Of a stretch of DNA of 64,000 nt, positions 35,748 through 47,335 are shown one piece after another. The stretch lies in assembly GCF_902167145.1 (NCBI RefSeq), contig NC_050096.1:85122683-85186682 (forward strand), read 5' to 3'. Below the pieces are notes generated by a model. It saw only the letters and a list, made by a program, of their open reading frames with translations. It searched no databases and was not told the origin of the DNA. The position numbers were made by a program, and so were the translations under genes. Each line of letters starts with the position of its first letter. The stretch's first letter is position 1. The DNA is from Zea mays. Taxonomy: Eukaryota > Streptophyta > Magnoliopsida > Poales > Poaceae.

Positions 35748-35970
35748 TCTGAGGCGGCTGTGAACCCTTCGGGGGCCAGCCTTCGAACCCCTGATCAGTA
35801 GTGGGCGCGGAGCCCGAGTAGCCTGAGGCGGCCGTTGAACCCTTCCGAGGGGCCGACCTTCGAACCTCTGACCAGTAGTGGGTGTGGAGCCCACGCGCTC
35901 TGAGGCGGCTGTTGAACCCTTCCGAGGGGCCAGCCTTCGAACCTCTGATCAGTAGGGAGGCTCGGAGCCT
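35748..35970 (-). repeat. three-unit ~75 bp tandem repeat in E2
   Basis: Three units share CCAGCCTTCGAACC and TGATCAGTAG. They correspond one to one with E1 14030-14250. Confidence 0.78.
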
Positions 35971-36852
35971 GGTTCCTTCACGGGGAAGGATCCCTTTCGG
36001 GGTATCCCCCTTTCCTGGTCCCTGTTGCAAGAGAGAGAAAGAGGAAAAAAGGAAAAGGATACGAAATCGAACGACGCGGCGTACCTTTTCTGACGCGGTC
36101 ATTATGGCGAAGGCGAAGCGTCGCCCGCTTCTCCTGCCAGAGGCGCCGCCTGTCCCGCCGCGGAGTTAATGCGACGGGGTGAGTGGTTCGCGAGGCGGCC
36201 GTCGCGCGTGCGCGAGCCGTTCGAGGAACGGAACACGGGCGCGTTGTCTTCACGCCGTGAGAGAGGGTTCTCTCGTCGCCCCTGGATGGGACGTAGGCTT
36301 GGCTGACGACGTGACCGCTGCTCCTGCCCGCCTGCCACCGCCATTATTGCCGGCCCATTTTTGGTCGTATTGGCCGTCGCACCAGGCTGGCGCTGCTGGG
36401 TCGTGCGCTGGGTCGCCTCGAGTCGCGGTATTGGTTCCGCAGTCGAGGAGGCGCGGTGGTGGCGCAGGTGGCGGTGCAGCTGCATGCACGAAGCATTCGG
36501 CGCGCCGGTTGCATGACGCGTGGGCCTGGGCCTCCATGCCGGGCGTGTTGGGAGTCGGAGAAGTGCGCCCACTTGGCGTGGTTGCATGCCGCCTGCATGG
36601 CTGCCCGCCCTTTCGCCTGCTGGTCTGGGCAAAAGTGGAGGGCCGCTTGTAACCGCTGGGCGGTTGTACGCACCGCGCACGGCGGTTTGGCTTCTTCTGC
36701 TCTAAGCCGGCTTGCATGACGTGTGGGACCCAGCCCCCGCGCCGTAGGGGAGGTCCTTGGAGTGTGTTGGAGAAGACTCAGCCCACGACGGCTGGGGACG
36801 CAAGTAGGGAGAGTCGCCTTTAAAAGGAGGGTGACCCCCTTGGAAGGCGACC

Positions 36853-37674
36853 ATGTCTTCGCGCTACCTTATGCATCGTGTCTTTCCACCTTCCAAGCCC
36901 CCGGATGGGGGATACCCGCCGTCTTTCCGCCTCGTCGTCGGAGGAACGCAACTCCGTGGGAGTTGGTACCTTTCAGCCATCGTTCGGCTTCAAGGATTTT
37001 CATCAGCCAGCCCGGCTGTACCCCTACGCCGGCGGTCACCCGAGACGGTGACTACCAGCCCCTGGGTGGGGAGAAGCAAGCCGGGCTGCGATCTTGGTCC
37101 CACCCTCAGCTTCAAGGATGTTCATCATCCTCGCTGGGGTGGAGGCCGGGCTGAGCCGGAGCTCTACCTCCCGCGCGGGTTCGTGGGTCGGCCTCTCCTT
37201 CTGCGTTCGAGGGAGAGGGCGCTCACTGGCCCTGCGGGCAGGTCGGACTTCGACAACGCGGGGCCGGTCGACGGCGGCGTCGTCAGCATCAGCGCGTCGG
37301 GCTCGTCGGCCTGGCTCCCGGTGTCCCCTCCCGCCGGAAGGCGGCTGCCGCGCCGTGTGCACGGGAGGACCGCCCAAGATATCGCGCGCTGCCAGGGCGG
37401 CGTTCGTGTTCTGAGGCGGTCCTGCCTTTGCACCGGTACGGCGCCTCCGCGCGGAGGTTGGTGCCCCACTCGTCCGGGAGGATCTGAGTGGGGATCTGCC
37501 GGAGGGCTGACGGCCCCCGTCGTCGGTGCCGAGGTGGAGGCGGCTCGAGAAGTCCCCGTTGTCGACGGGATCACCGCCACCATCCGCGCTTCGGGCCTCC
37601 GGCTCTTTGTACTTGTCCTCGCCCCTCGAGCGTCGGCGTGGGCGAGGGCAAGATTGCAGCGGCATCCGCCCTGA
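36853..37674 (+). CDS. E2 antisense ORF, 273 residues
   Basis: This is a plus-strand ORF opposite to gag-pol, starting MSSRYLMHRVFPPSKPPDGG. A TTTAAAAG box lies ~30 bp upstream. The first ~95 codons align to E1 15140 without indels. The C-terminal part contains AREVPVVDGITATIRASGLR and APRASA, which in E1 needs a frameshift. The middle is rich in Arg, Gly, Ala and Pro and has no motif I know. The ATG, TATA-like box and both ends are shared, but replacement differences outnumber silent ones about three to one over the first 95 codons. It may be a retained accessory gene or just an open frame in GC-rich DNA. Confidence 0.45.
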   Translation: MSSRYLMHRVFPPSKPPDGGYPPSFRLVVGGTQLRGSWYLSAIVRLQGFSSASPAVPLRRRSPETVTTSPWVGRSKPGCDLGPTLSFKDVHHPRWGGGRAEPELYLPRGFVGRPLLLRSRERALTGPAGRSDFDNAGPVDGGVVSISASGSSAWLPVSPPAGRRLPRRVHGRTAQDIARCQGGVRVLRRSCLCTGTAPPRGGWCPTRPGGSEWGSAGGLTAPVVGAEVEAAREVPVVDGITATIRASGLRLFVLVLAPRASAWARARLQRHPP

Positions 37675-38000
37675 GGCCCTCGCTGCTGCAATTTGGCCAC
37701 CCGGAGCGGGGGTCGTCGTCGTTGTTGCCGGAGCGGGCGACGGCGAGCCGCCCGTCGTTCTTTTGTTGCTCCGCAGGCCCCCCTCCATCGAGTGGGGTTG
37801 TTCGTACCTGCGGAGGTGGAACCGGAGTTCCGTTTGTAATGGCACTTTGAATGCCAGTGTTTTTGTTCATTGTGGCTGTCGAGGCCTGAACATGTGTGTA
37901 ATTTCGGCACGGAGCCGTGTTTTTTCCTCATTTTCGAGCACTAAGACTCGTCTGTTGGTTGTCTGAACCGCTTCACCAAGCGTGAGTCGCCCCGTGTAAA

Positions 38001-38935
38001 GGTGACGAGTGAGGTATCTGTATCCCGGAGGCATAGGAGTCCCTCGGCTCGGTCAGCCTTGTTGCCCGAGGCTTCTCTTGCTTAGTTAAAGGAACCCCTC
38101 GACCGCTCTTCGATGAGCCGAGGCCAGGGGTAGCGGTGTCAGCGCGAACAGAGGTGGAGTTGGCTCAAAAAGAAAACCTGGTCGGCCGGAGCCTGGCAGG
38201 GTCGTCCGTTAGCGGGACCGACGCCGGAATTGACCAGCCGAGGCCTCGGGTCGGGCTGACGTCCTCGGAGGACAGCTGGCCGAGGCCCCGGGGTGACCGG
38301 CCGAGTCGCCTGGTCGGGCCGGATTCCCGGAGAAGACCCTGGCGGCGATGGCCCGGGCGTGGCAATGACGTCGTCCTTCAGAGCAGAGATCTTTGGACCG
38401 CGTCGCCGTCCGAGGCTAGGTCGGACCTCGCCGAAGGTGTTGTCGACGCCGAGGGTGCTGCTGCTCCCTTCAAGCGTCAAGATCCGAGCCTGCAGGATCG
38501 GATTGTCTTGTAGCGTGTGTTTCCTGTGGCCGCCGAGGCCAAAACACACCCTCGCCGTGTTGTAAAGCTGTGTCTCTTTTCCTCTTGTTTCGTGTACCCG
38601 GACTTTTTTGTCGGTAACAGAATTGTTTGTGCGAGCGAGAGCTGCTTCTCACGGAAGGTGACGAGTGAGGTATCCGTATCCCGGGGGCGTACGAGTCCCT
38701 CGGCTCGGTCGGCCTTGCCGCTTACGCGCACTCTTGCCCGTCCATGGGGTTCTGTCACCGACGCAGTCAAGAAGGCTCAAAGAATCGCTCCGGCAGAAGA
38801 GCTTCCGAACGTGAAGACTTGTTCGGTCCGCGGAATCGCTTATCCGAACGTGAGTTACTTATCGCAGAAGGTGATGAGTGAGGTATCCATATCCCGGAGG
38901 CGTAGGAGTCCCTCGGCTCGGTCAGCCTTGGCTGC
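38001..38935 (-). repeat. block repeated three times in the E2 3' non-coding part
   Basis: Copies at about 38001-38070, 38655-38722 and 38866-38935 share GAGTGAGGTATCC and GAGTCCCTCGGCTCGG. They match the three copies in E1 in order and spacing. Confidence 0.72.
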
Positions 38936-39159
38936 TTACGTGTACTCCGTCGTTTTCAGGATCCACTTTCAAAGTAGTCAAAAAGCACGAAAGACATTCT
39001 GGCAGAAGGGATCTTTTTTCGAGGAAAAAATTCGACGCAGAGGGGGTTCCCCCCTTTTAGCCCCCGTGGGAGGGTTGGGCTTTGTCGAGGCGAGGCCGAC
39101 CCTTCCTTGATGACTAAACTTTGCGTGGGAGCGAGGTATATGAACAACTTGAAAACATC

Positions 39160-40560
39160 TTAAGGGTAGAAGCGACGTAGATGTTGGATGTTCCAAGCGT
39201 TGCTGTAGACCTCGCCTTGACTGTTGGCCAGCTTGTACGTTCCGGGCTTCAGAACTTTGGCGATGACGAACGGCCCCTCCCAGGGGGGCGTGAGCTTGTG
39301 CCGCCCTCGGGCGTCTTGTCGTAGCCGAAGCACCAGGTCGCCCACCTGGAGGTCTCGGGACCGGACCCCCCGGGCGTGGTAGCGTCGCATGGACTGCTGG
39401 TACCGCGCCGAGTGTAGTAAGGCCCTGTCCCGAGCCTCTTCCAGCTGGTCCAGCGAGTCTTCTCGACTAGCTTGGTTGCTTTGGCTGGCATAGGCCCTTG
39501 TCCTCGGGGAGCCGTATTCCAGGTCTGTGGGCAAGACGGCCTCGGCCCCGTAGACCAGAAAGAACGGCGTGAAGCTCGTGGCTCGGCTCGGTGTTGTCCT
39601 CGGGCTCCAGACCACCGAGGGGAGTTCCTTCATCCATCGCTTGCCGAACTTGTTGAGGTCGTTGTAGATCCGAGGCTTGAGCCCTTGTAGAATCATGCCG
39701 TTGGCACGCTCTACCTGCCCATTTGACATGGGGTGAGCTACGGCGGCCCAGTCCACCCGGATGTGGTGATCCTCGCAGAAGTCCAGGAACTTTCTGCCGG
39801 TGAACTGGGTGCCGTTGTCGGTGATGATAGAGTTCGGGACCCCGAAACGATGGATGATGTTGGTGAAGAACGCCACCGCCTGCTCGGACCTGATGCTGTT
39901 TAGGGGTCGGACCTTGATCCACTTGGAGAATTTGTCGATGGCGACCAACACGTGCGTGTAGCCCCCGGGTGCCTTCTGCAAGGGGCCGACAAGGTCCAGA
40001 CCCCACACAGCAAAAGGCTAGGTGATGGGTATCGTCTGCAGAGCCTGAGCGAGCAGGTGGGTCTGCCTTGCGTAGAACTGACACCCTTCGCAGGCGCGGA
40101 CAATTCTAGTGGCGTCGGCCACCGCCGTGGGCCAGTAGAAGCCTTGTCGGAAAGCATTCCCGACAAGGGCTCGAGGCGCTGCGTGATGGCCGCAAGCCCC
40201 CGAGTGTATCTCTCGCAGGAGTTCCTGACCTTCGGCGATGGAGATGCATCGCTGGAGGATGCCAGAGGGGCTGCGGTGGTAGAGCTCCTTCTCATCTCCC
40301 AGCAAGACGAACGACTTGGCGCGCCGCGCCACCCGCCGAGCTTCGGCCCGGTCGGAGGGTAGCTCTCCTCGGTGGAGATATTGCAGGTACAGGGTCTGCC
40401 AGTTTTGATCAGGCGTGACCCCGCTTTGCTCCCCCTCGACGCGCAGCGTCTCGCCCTCGGGGGCCGAGGGTACCTCGAGCCAAACCGAGGGTGCCTCGGA
40501 CTGTGCCGAGGGTACCTCGGGCTGGGCCGAGGGTGCCTCAGGCTCGGGCGTGTCGTCGAT
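39160..40560 (-). pseudogene. E2 pol: repeat linker and integrase, one TAG
   Basis: The linker (about 40550-40440) is made of 9-10 residue repeats such as EAPSAQPEVPSAQSEAPS. Integrase follows: HSGACGHH and CEGCQFYAR (zinc-binding), GLDLVGP, SIITDNGTQFTG and NGQVERAN (DDE core), ending NIQHLRRFYP at 39160. TAG at 40018-40020 replaces TGG in E1 (PITWPFAVWGLDL), a G-to-A change that is C-to-T on the plus strand. It cuts the protein between the zinc and catalytic parts. Confidence 0.85.
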
Positions 40561-42423
40561 CTTGACGGAGGGTTGATGCAGGTCTCGGGAGAAGACGTCC
40601 GGGGGAACTGCTGTTCGCCCCGAGGCTATTTTAGCCAGCTCGTCCGCAGTCTCGTTGTAGCGCCGGGCGATGTGGTTGAGCTCGAGCCCGTAGAACTTGT
40701 CTTCCAGGCGCCGAACTTCATCGCAATAGGCCTCCATCTTCGGGTCGTGGCAGTGGGAGTTCTTCATGACTTGGTCGATGACGACCTGCGAGTCACCGCG
40801 AGCGTCGAGGCGTCGGACCCCTAGCTCGATGGCGATCCGCAATCCGTTGACCAGAGCCTCGTACTCAGCCACATTGTTGGATGCCGGGAAATGGAGGCGT
40901 AGCACGTAGCGTAGGTGCTTCCCGAGGAGCGAGATGAAGAGTAGGCCTGCACCGGCTCCTGTCTTCATCAGCGACCCGTCGAAGAACATGGTCCAGAGCT
41001 CCGGTTGGATCGGAGCTGTCGGTAGCTGGGTGTCGACCCATTCGGCCATGAAGTCTGCCAGGACCTGGGACTTGATGGCCTTCCGAGGGGCGAACGAGAT
41101 TGTCTCACCCATGATTTCCACCGCCCACTTTGCAATCCTACCCGAGGCCTCCCGGCACTGGATGATCTCCCCCAGGGGGAAGGATGACACCACAGTTACC
41201 GGATGAGACTCGAAGTAGTGTCGCAACTTCCGCCGTGTCAGGATCACCGCGTACAGTAGCTTCTGAACTTGTGGGTAGCGGATCTTTGTTTCGGATAGTA
41301 CCTCGCTGACGAAGTAGACTAGCCTCTGAACGAGCAATGCATGCCCTTCTTCTTGCCTCTCGACCACAATCGCGGCGCTAACCACCTGAGTGGTCGCGGC
41401 GACGTAGACCAAGAGGGCTTCTCCGACAGCTGGGGGCACCTAGATAGGCGCCTTCGTGAGGAGCGCCTTCAGGTTCCCGAGGGCTTCCTCGGCCTCAGGG
41501 GTCCAAGTGAAGCACTCGGCCTTCCTTAAGAGGCGGTACAGAGGTAGACCTCTTTCGCCGAGGCGTGAGATGAAGCGGCTCAGAGCCGCGAGACATCCCA
41601 TGACCCTCTGTACGCCTTTCAAGTCCTTGATGGGCCCCATGCTGGTGATGGCTGCGATCTTCTCCGGGTTGGCTTCGATGCCCCGCTCGGAGACGATGAA
41701 CCCCAAGAGCATGCCTCGGGGCACCCCGAAGACACACTTTTCGGGATTGAGCTTGATGCCTTTCGCCTTGAGACATCGGAATGTCACTTCAAGGTCGGAA
41801 AGGAGGTCAGAGGCTTTCCTCGTCTTGACTACGATGTCATCGACGTAGGCCTCGACCGTGCGGCCAATGTGTTCGCCGAACACATGGTTCATGCACCGCT
41901 GGTACGTCGCGCTCGCATTCCTCAAGCCGAACGGCATGGTGACATAGCAGTACATGCCGAAGGGTGTGATGAAAGAAGTCGCGAGCTGGTCGGACTCTTT
42001 CATCCTGATTTGGTGATACCCTGAGTAGGCATCGAGGAAAGACAGGGTTTCGCACCCAGCAGTGGAATCCACGATTTGATCGATGCGAGGCAGAGGGTAG
42101 GGAACCTTCGGACGTGCTTTGTTTAGACCAGTGTAGTCTACACACATCCGCCATTTCCCCCCTTTCTTTCTCACAAGCACAGGGTTGGCAAGCCATTCGG
42201 GATGGAATACCTCTTTGATGAACCCTGCCGCCATTAGCTTGTGGATCTCCTCGCCTATGGCCCTGCGCTTCTCCTCGTCGAATCGGCGCAGAGGCTGCTT
42301 GACGAGTCGGGCTCCGGCTCGGATGTCCAGCGAGTGCTCGGCGACATCCCTCAGTATGCCGGGCATGTCCGAGGGACTCCACGCGAAGACGTCGGCGTTC
42401 GCGTGGAGAAAGTCGACGAGCAC
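40561..42423 (-). pseudogene. E2 pol: reverse transcriptase and two RNase H domains, one TAG
   Basis: Same domain order as E1: RKKGGKWRMCVDYTGLN, FLDAYSGYHQ, YVDD, a degenerate RNase H, then archaeal-type RNase H with FFDGS, NNVAEYEAL, GDSQVVIDQ and ADELA. TAG at 41440-41442 splits RT from RNase H (KAPI, stop, then VPPAVGEALLVY; E1 has CTG at that codon). Otherwise the reading frame is open. Confidence 0.87.
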
Positions 42424-42429
42424 TGCTTC

Positions 42430-45400
42430 CTATTTTGGGATCGAGCCCGGAGCCGATCCAGATCTGCTTGGAAGCATCGTCGCTGAGGTCGAGGGGGACG
42501 GCCTTAACCGTCTCCACTGGCTCAAAGTTGCCGGCATGACGCTTCACGTCTGGCACCTCCTTAGAGAGGCTCTCCAGGTCGGCGATGAGAGCCTCGGACT
42601 CGGCGAGGGCCTCGGCGTACTCCACGCACTCCACGTCGCATTCGAACGCGTGTTTGTACGTGGGGCCGACGGTGATGACCCCGTTGGGGCCCGGCATCTT
42701 GAGCTTCAGGTAGGTGTAGTTGGGGACAGCCATGAACTTTGCGTAGCATGGTCTTCCCAGTACCGCGTGGTAGGTTCCTCGGAACCCGACCACCTCGAAC
42801 GTCAGGGTCTCCCTTCGGAAGTTGGAGGGTGTTCCGAAGCAGACGGGAAGGTCGAGTTGTCCGAGGGGCTGGACGCGCTTCCCGGGAATGATCCCATGGA
42901 AGGGCGCAGCGCTTGCCCGGACGGAGGACAGATCGACACGCAGGAGCCCGAGGGTCTCGGCGTAGATGATGTTGAGGCTGCTGCCTCCGTCCATGAGAAC
43001 CTTGGTGAGCCTGACGTCGCCGATGACGGGGTCGACGACGAGCGGGTATTTTCTCGGGCTCAGCACATGGTCGGGGTGGTCGGCTTGGTCGAAGGTGATG
43101 GGCTTGTCGGACCAGTCTAGGTAGACTGGCGCCACCACCTTCACCGAACAGACCTCCCGACACTTTTGCTTGTGGTGCCGAGCCGAGGCATTCGCCGCTT
43201 GCCCACCGTAGATCATGAAGCAGTCGCGGACCTCGGGGAACTCTCCTGCTTGGTGATCTTCCTTCTTATCGTCGTCGCGGGCCCTGCCACCCTCCGCGGA
43301 TGGCCCGGCCCTGTGGAAGTGGCGCCGAAGCATGACGCACTCCTCAAGGGTGTGCTTGACGGGCCCCTGGTGATAGGGGCACGGCTCCTTGAGCATCTTG
43401 TCGAAGAGGTTGGCACCTCCGGGGGGTTTCCGAGGGTTCTTGTACTCGGTGGCGGCGACAAGGTCCGCGTCGGCGGCGTCACGTTTCGCTTGTGACTTCT
43501 TCTTGCCCTTCTTCTTGGCGCCGCGCTGAGTTGACGCCTTGGGGTCATCTTCCGATGGGTGGCCCTGGGGCTGCTTGTCCTTCCGGAAGATAGCCTCGAC
43601 CGCCTCCTGGCCGGAGGCGAACTTGGTGGCGATGTCCATCAGCTCGCTCGCCCTGGTGGGGGTCTTGCGACCCAGCTTGCTCACCAGGTCGCGGCAGGTG
43701 GTGCCAGCGAGGAACGCGCCGATGACATCCGAGTCGGTAATGTTGGGCAGCTCGGTGCGCTGCTTCGAGAATCACCGGATGTAGTCCTGGAGAGACTCTC
43801 CCGGCTGCTGTCGGCAGCTTCGGAGGTCCCAGGAATTCCCGGGGCGCACGTACGTGCCCTAGAAATTGCCGGCGAAAGCTTGGACTAAGTCGTCCCAGTT
43901 AGAGATCTGCCCCGGAGGCAGGTGCTCCAACCAGGCGCGGGCGGTGTCGGAGAGAAACAGGGGGAGGTTACGGATGATGAGGTTGTCATCGTCCGTTCCA
44001 CCCAGTTGGCAGGCCAGACGGTAGTCCGCGAGCCACAGTTCCGGTCTCGTCTCCCCCGAGTGCTTTGTGATAGTAGTCGGGGGTTGGAACCGGGTTGGGA
44101 ACGGCGCCCGTCGTATGGCCCGGCTGAAGGCCTGCGGACCGGGTGGTTCGGGCGAGGGGCTCCGATCCTCCCCGCTGTCGTAGCGTCCCCCACGCCTGGG
44201 GTGGTAGCCTCGGCGCACCCTCTCGTCGAGGTGGGCCCGACGGTCGCGGTGATGGTGCTCGTTGCCGAGGTGACCCGGGGCCGCAGGCGCTGTGTTGCGC
44301 GTGCGCCCGGTGTAGACCGAGGCTTCCCGCATGAATCGGGAAGTCGCGGCATGAGGTTCCGAGGGGTACCCCTGCCTTCGGGAGGCGGCGCTCTCGGCCC
44401 ATCGAACCGCGGCGCCTTCCAGGAGATTCTTGAGCTCTCCCTGGATTCGCCGCCCCTCGGTGGTTGATGGCTCCGGCATCGCGCGGAGGAGCATTGCTGT
44501 TGCTGCCAGGTTCTGGCCGACCCCACTAGATGCGGGTGGCGGCCTGACCCTGACGTCGTCGGCGACGCGGTGCTGGAAGCCCTGGGGTAGATGACGTATT
44601 TCTCCGGCTAGAGGTTGGGCCGCCCATGCCTGCCCGATGTCCCAGCGGATCAGCTCAAGCGCTCCTGCTCCCTCATCGAGCCTAGCCTGCACCCCGCGGA
44701 TTTGCTCGAGCTGTAGGTCATGGCCCCCCGCCTGAACGGGGACCACAGCTAGCTCCCGTGGGATGTCAACGCGAGGCACCGGCCTAGGGAGATCACCGTC
44801 TTCCGGCATGCCGAGATGGTTGCCTTCGAAGGGACCCTCTAGATCGACGTGGTAACATTCGCGGCTTGGGCCGCAGTCCTCGTCGCCGAGGCTACGGCTA
44901 CCGTCGGAACAGTCGGAAAGGCAGTAGTCGCATGCGGTCATGAAGTCCCGCATGGCACTGGGGTTGCCAAGTCCAGAGAAATCCCAACAGAAGCTGGGCT
45001 CGTCGTCTTCCTCGGACCCAGAGGGCCCGTAGGTCGAGACGTCCGTCAGCCGGTCCCAAGGTGACCGCATACGAAACCCCAGAGGGTTTGGACTCGCCTC
45101 TACGAGAGCACCCGCCAAAGCGAAGCCGCTAGGCGGGTCGAGGCCGAATCCGAAAGACATGAGATGGGAATCGGTCGGTACCTCTTGGTCGACGGGCGGT
45201 GATGAAGTCACGTCGGGGACTGTCTGCACCGTCGTCTCAGGTACGAGGGTGACACCCAGCAAGCCTTCCATGAGCGTGCTGACGTCGTCCGTTTGCTCGG
45301 GATTGGCGTGTTGCGGGGAGACGGCGCTCATCTTCGTCTCAAGCGCGAGGTCGATGCCCGGTGCGCCCCCCGTTGGGGTGCTAGCGCTATCGACTCGCTC

Positions 45401-45679
45401 GATAGCCGACGAGGCGCTGCCTCTTGCTTGGCCTTGGTTGCCCCGCCTTCCCCTCCGTCGGCGGGGAAGAGGGTGGGGTGAGCTCGAAGGTTGTTCTTCC
45501 GCCACGCGGGGAAGACGTCGTCGATTCCGCCGCCGGCGGACGGGCTGTCGGCCGCCATTGTCGCTGTCGCCCGGCGGTGGAATGAGTATCATGTCGTAGC
45601 TGCCGTCGAGGGACATGAACTCAAGGCTCCCGAAACGGAGCACCGTCCCAGGTTGGAGAGGTTGCTGGAGACTGCCCAT
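42430..45679 (-). pseudogene. E2 gag and protease, two nonsense codons and a frameshift
   Basis: Gag begins MGSLQQPLQPGTVLRFGSLEF at 45679; the frame is open further upstream, but this Met is shared with E1. It runs through the capsid-like domain to TAG at 43859-43861 (CAG in E1) and then TGA near 43773 (CGA in E1). The same frame goes on through KRDAADADLVAATEYKNP and the Cys/His cluster CPYHQGP, HTLEEC into protease (LMDGGSSLNIIYAETL, VLGRPCYAKF). It shows that gag and protease are one ORF in this family. One extra A just before the TAG at 42430 shifts the frame. Confidence 0.85.
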
Positions 45680-45719
45680 CTGGAGCTTGACGGGAAGCTG
45701 TTCGTCAACACGCAACAGG

Positions 45720-45739
45720 CCCCTACCTGGCACGCCAAC
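45720..45739 (-). other. E2 primer binding site
   Basis: The minus strand after the LTR reads GTTGGCGTGCCAGGTAGGGG. It is like E1 with two changes in the primer match. Confidence 0.55.
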
Positions 45740-46619
45740 TGTCGGCGTTTCGAGACCGGGGGGTCCCTAAGCCGACGAGTGAATGTCGCCGCGTGCCCCA
45801 GCCCAGATGGGTCGACGCGAGGCCGAGCGCGAAGGGGGGAAGTGAGGTGGCTGGAGATGGGCGTGAGAGAGGTGGAAATCCCGCGGCCTTCGTGTTCGTC
45901 CCGCGCCTAGGTCGGGTGCGCTTGCAGTAGGGGGTTACAAGCGTCCACGCGGGAGAGGGAGCGAGCGGCCTCACGCGAGCGCCTGTCTCATCCTCGTCCC
46001 CGCGCGGCCAACCCTCTCTAAGAGGGCCCTGGTCCTTCCTTTTATAGGCGTAAGGAGAGGATCCAGGTGTACAATGGGGGGGTGTAGCAGAGTGCTACGT
46101 GTCTAGCGGAGGAGAGCTAGTGCCCTAAGTACATGCCGTTGTGGCAGCCGGAGAGATTTTGGCACCCAGCTGGTGTGATGTCGTGGCCGTCGGAGGAGTG
46201 CTGGAGCCCGGCGGAGGGACAGCTGTCGAAGCTGTTGAATCCTTGCGGACGTCCCCTTGCTTCCGTAAGGGGGCTGAGAGCCGCCGTCGTCACAGAGTAT
46301 GCGGGGCGCCATCATTGCCTATCTGGCGGAGCGAGCCAGATGGGACGCCGGTCTTGTTCCCCGTGGCTCGAGTCAGCTCGGGGTAGGGTGATGATGGCGC
46401 CTCCTGTTGACGTGGCAGGTCTGCGCCCTAGGTTGGGTGATGTGGAAGCTCCTCCGAAGCCGAGGTCGAGTCTGTCTTCCGTGGTCAAGGTTGAGTCCGA
46501 GCCCCGGGTTCGAGCGAGGCGGAGACCGTCGGCTGAGGCTAGGGTGGAGTCCGAGCCCTGGAGTTGGGTGGAGCGGAGTTCGTCGTCTTCCGGGGCTGAG
46601 CCCAAGTCCGAGCCCTGGA
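45740..46619 (-). repeat. E2 5' LTR, truncated
   Basis: 880 bp remain, from TGTCGGCG to GAGCCCTGG in the tandem repeat, where unrelated sequence begins (46620). About 850 bp of LTR are missing. Confidence 0.88.
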
Positions 46620-47124
46620 TAAAGTTGTTAATCAGCTACTAAACGAAGTTGCAGAAGTAGTTCTAAGGGAAGATTCGATGTTATTGTAAAAACATTTAGA
46701 ATGTAATGTTTGTTGAGGAACATGTGTAATATTTTGTAACTTTGAATGTAATATATAAGCTATTTATGGTTCTATTCTTTACGATGCATGAAACTTCACA
46801 TACATACCGTTTTTGAGCCTTCGGCGAGAAAACACCTTCCCTTCTTTTCATGCTTCGTAAATAATATCTGTGTTCTCATAAAATCAGTAACCAATCCTCG
46901 TAAAATCAATAACCAATAGATCTTTTCATTTCAGAGTTTGACGAAGGTATAGTTCTTCAATAACTATTTTTGTGCCTTGGCACTATTTCTTCGAAACAAT
47001 CTTCGAATATCAATACTGAGACCCCCTTCTTGCGTCGTTGATGCAATATGATGTATGATGTTATGCTATGCAAATGATGTGATGATGTGATGTTATGCAA
47101 AATGATATTTGCCGAAGATCGACG

Positions 47125-47335
47125 TTTTTTCACTGCAAGCCTCCCTTAGGAGCTTCTTCGCCTTTTACTTCAGCGGAATCAGCGTTATTTTTCGTTGTAA
47201 GCCTCCCTTAGAAGCTTCTTTGCCTTTTACTTTCAGCGGAATCAGCGTTTATTTTTCGCTGTAAGCCTCCCTTAGGAGCTTCTTCGCCTTTTACTTTCAG
47301 CGGAATCAGCGTTTATTTTTCGCTGTAAGCTCTGC
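47125..47335. repeat. 62-66 bp tandem repeat in X, three units
   Basis: CTCCCTTAGGAGCTTCTTCG recurs at 47141, 47203 (with changes) and 47267, joined by TTTTACTTTCAGCGGAATCAG. It lies downstream of gag. No gene overlaps it. Confidence 0.8.

Larger units (their letters stand above)
33285..46619 (-). mobile_element. E2: second Tat-lineage gypsy element of the E1 family, 5' LTR truncated
   Basis: Same architecture and sequence family as E1, on the minus strand. The 3' LTR is complete (33285-35014) and only 880 bp of the 5' LTR remain (45740-46619). The bases left of it are CTCTC, whose partner is lost. About twenty differences in ~880 bp between its LTRs suggest an age near 0.9 million years, older than E1. 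Coding parts carry at least four nonsense codons and one frameshift. Confidence 0.92.
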
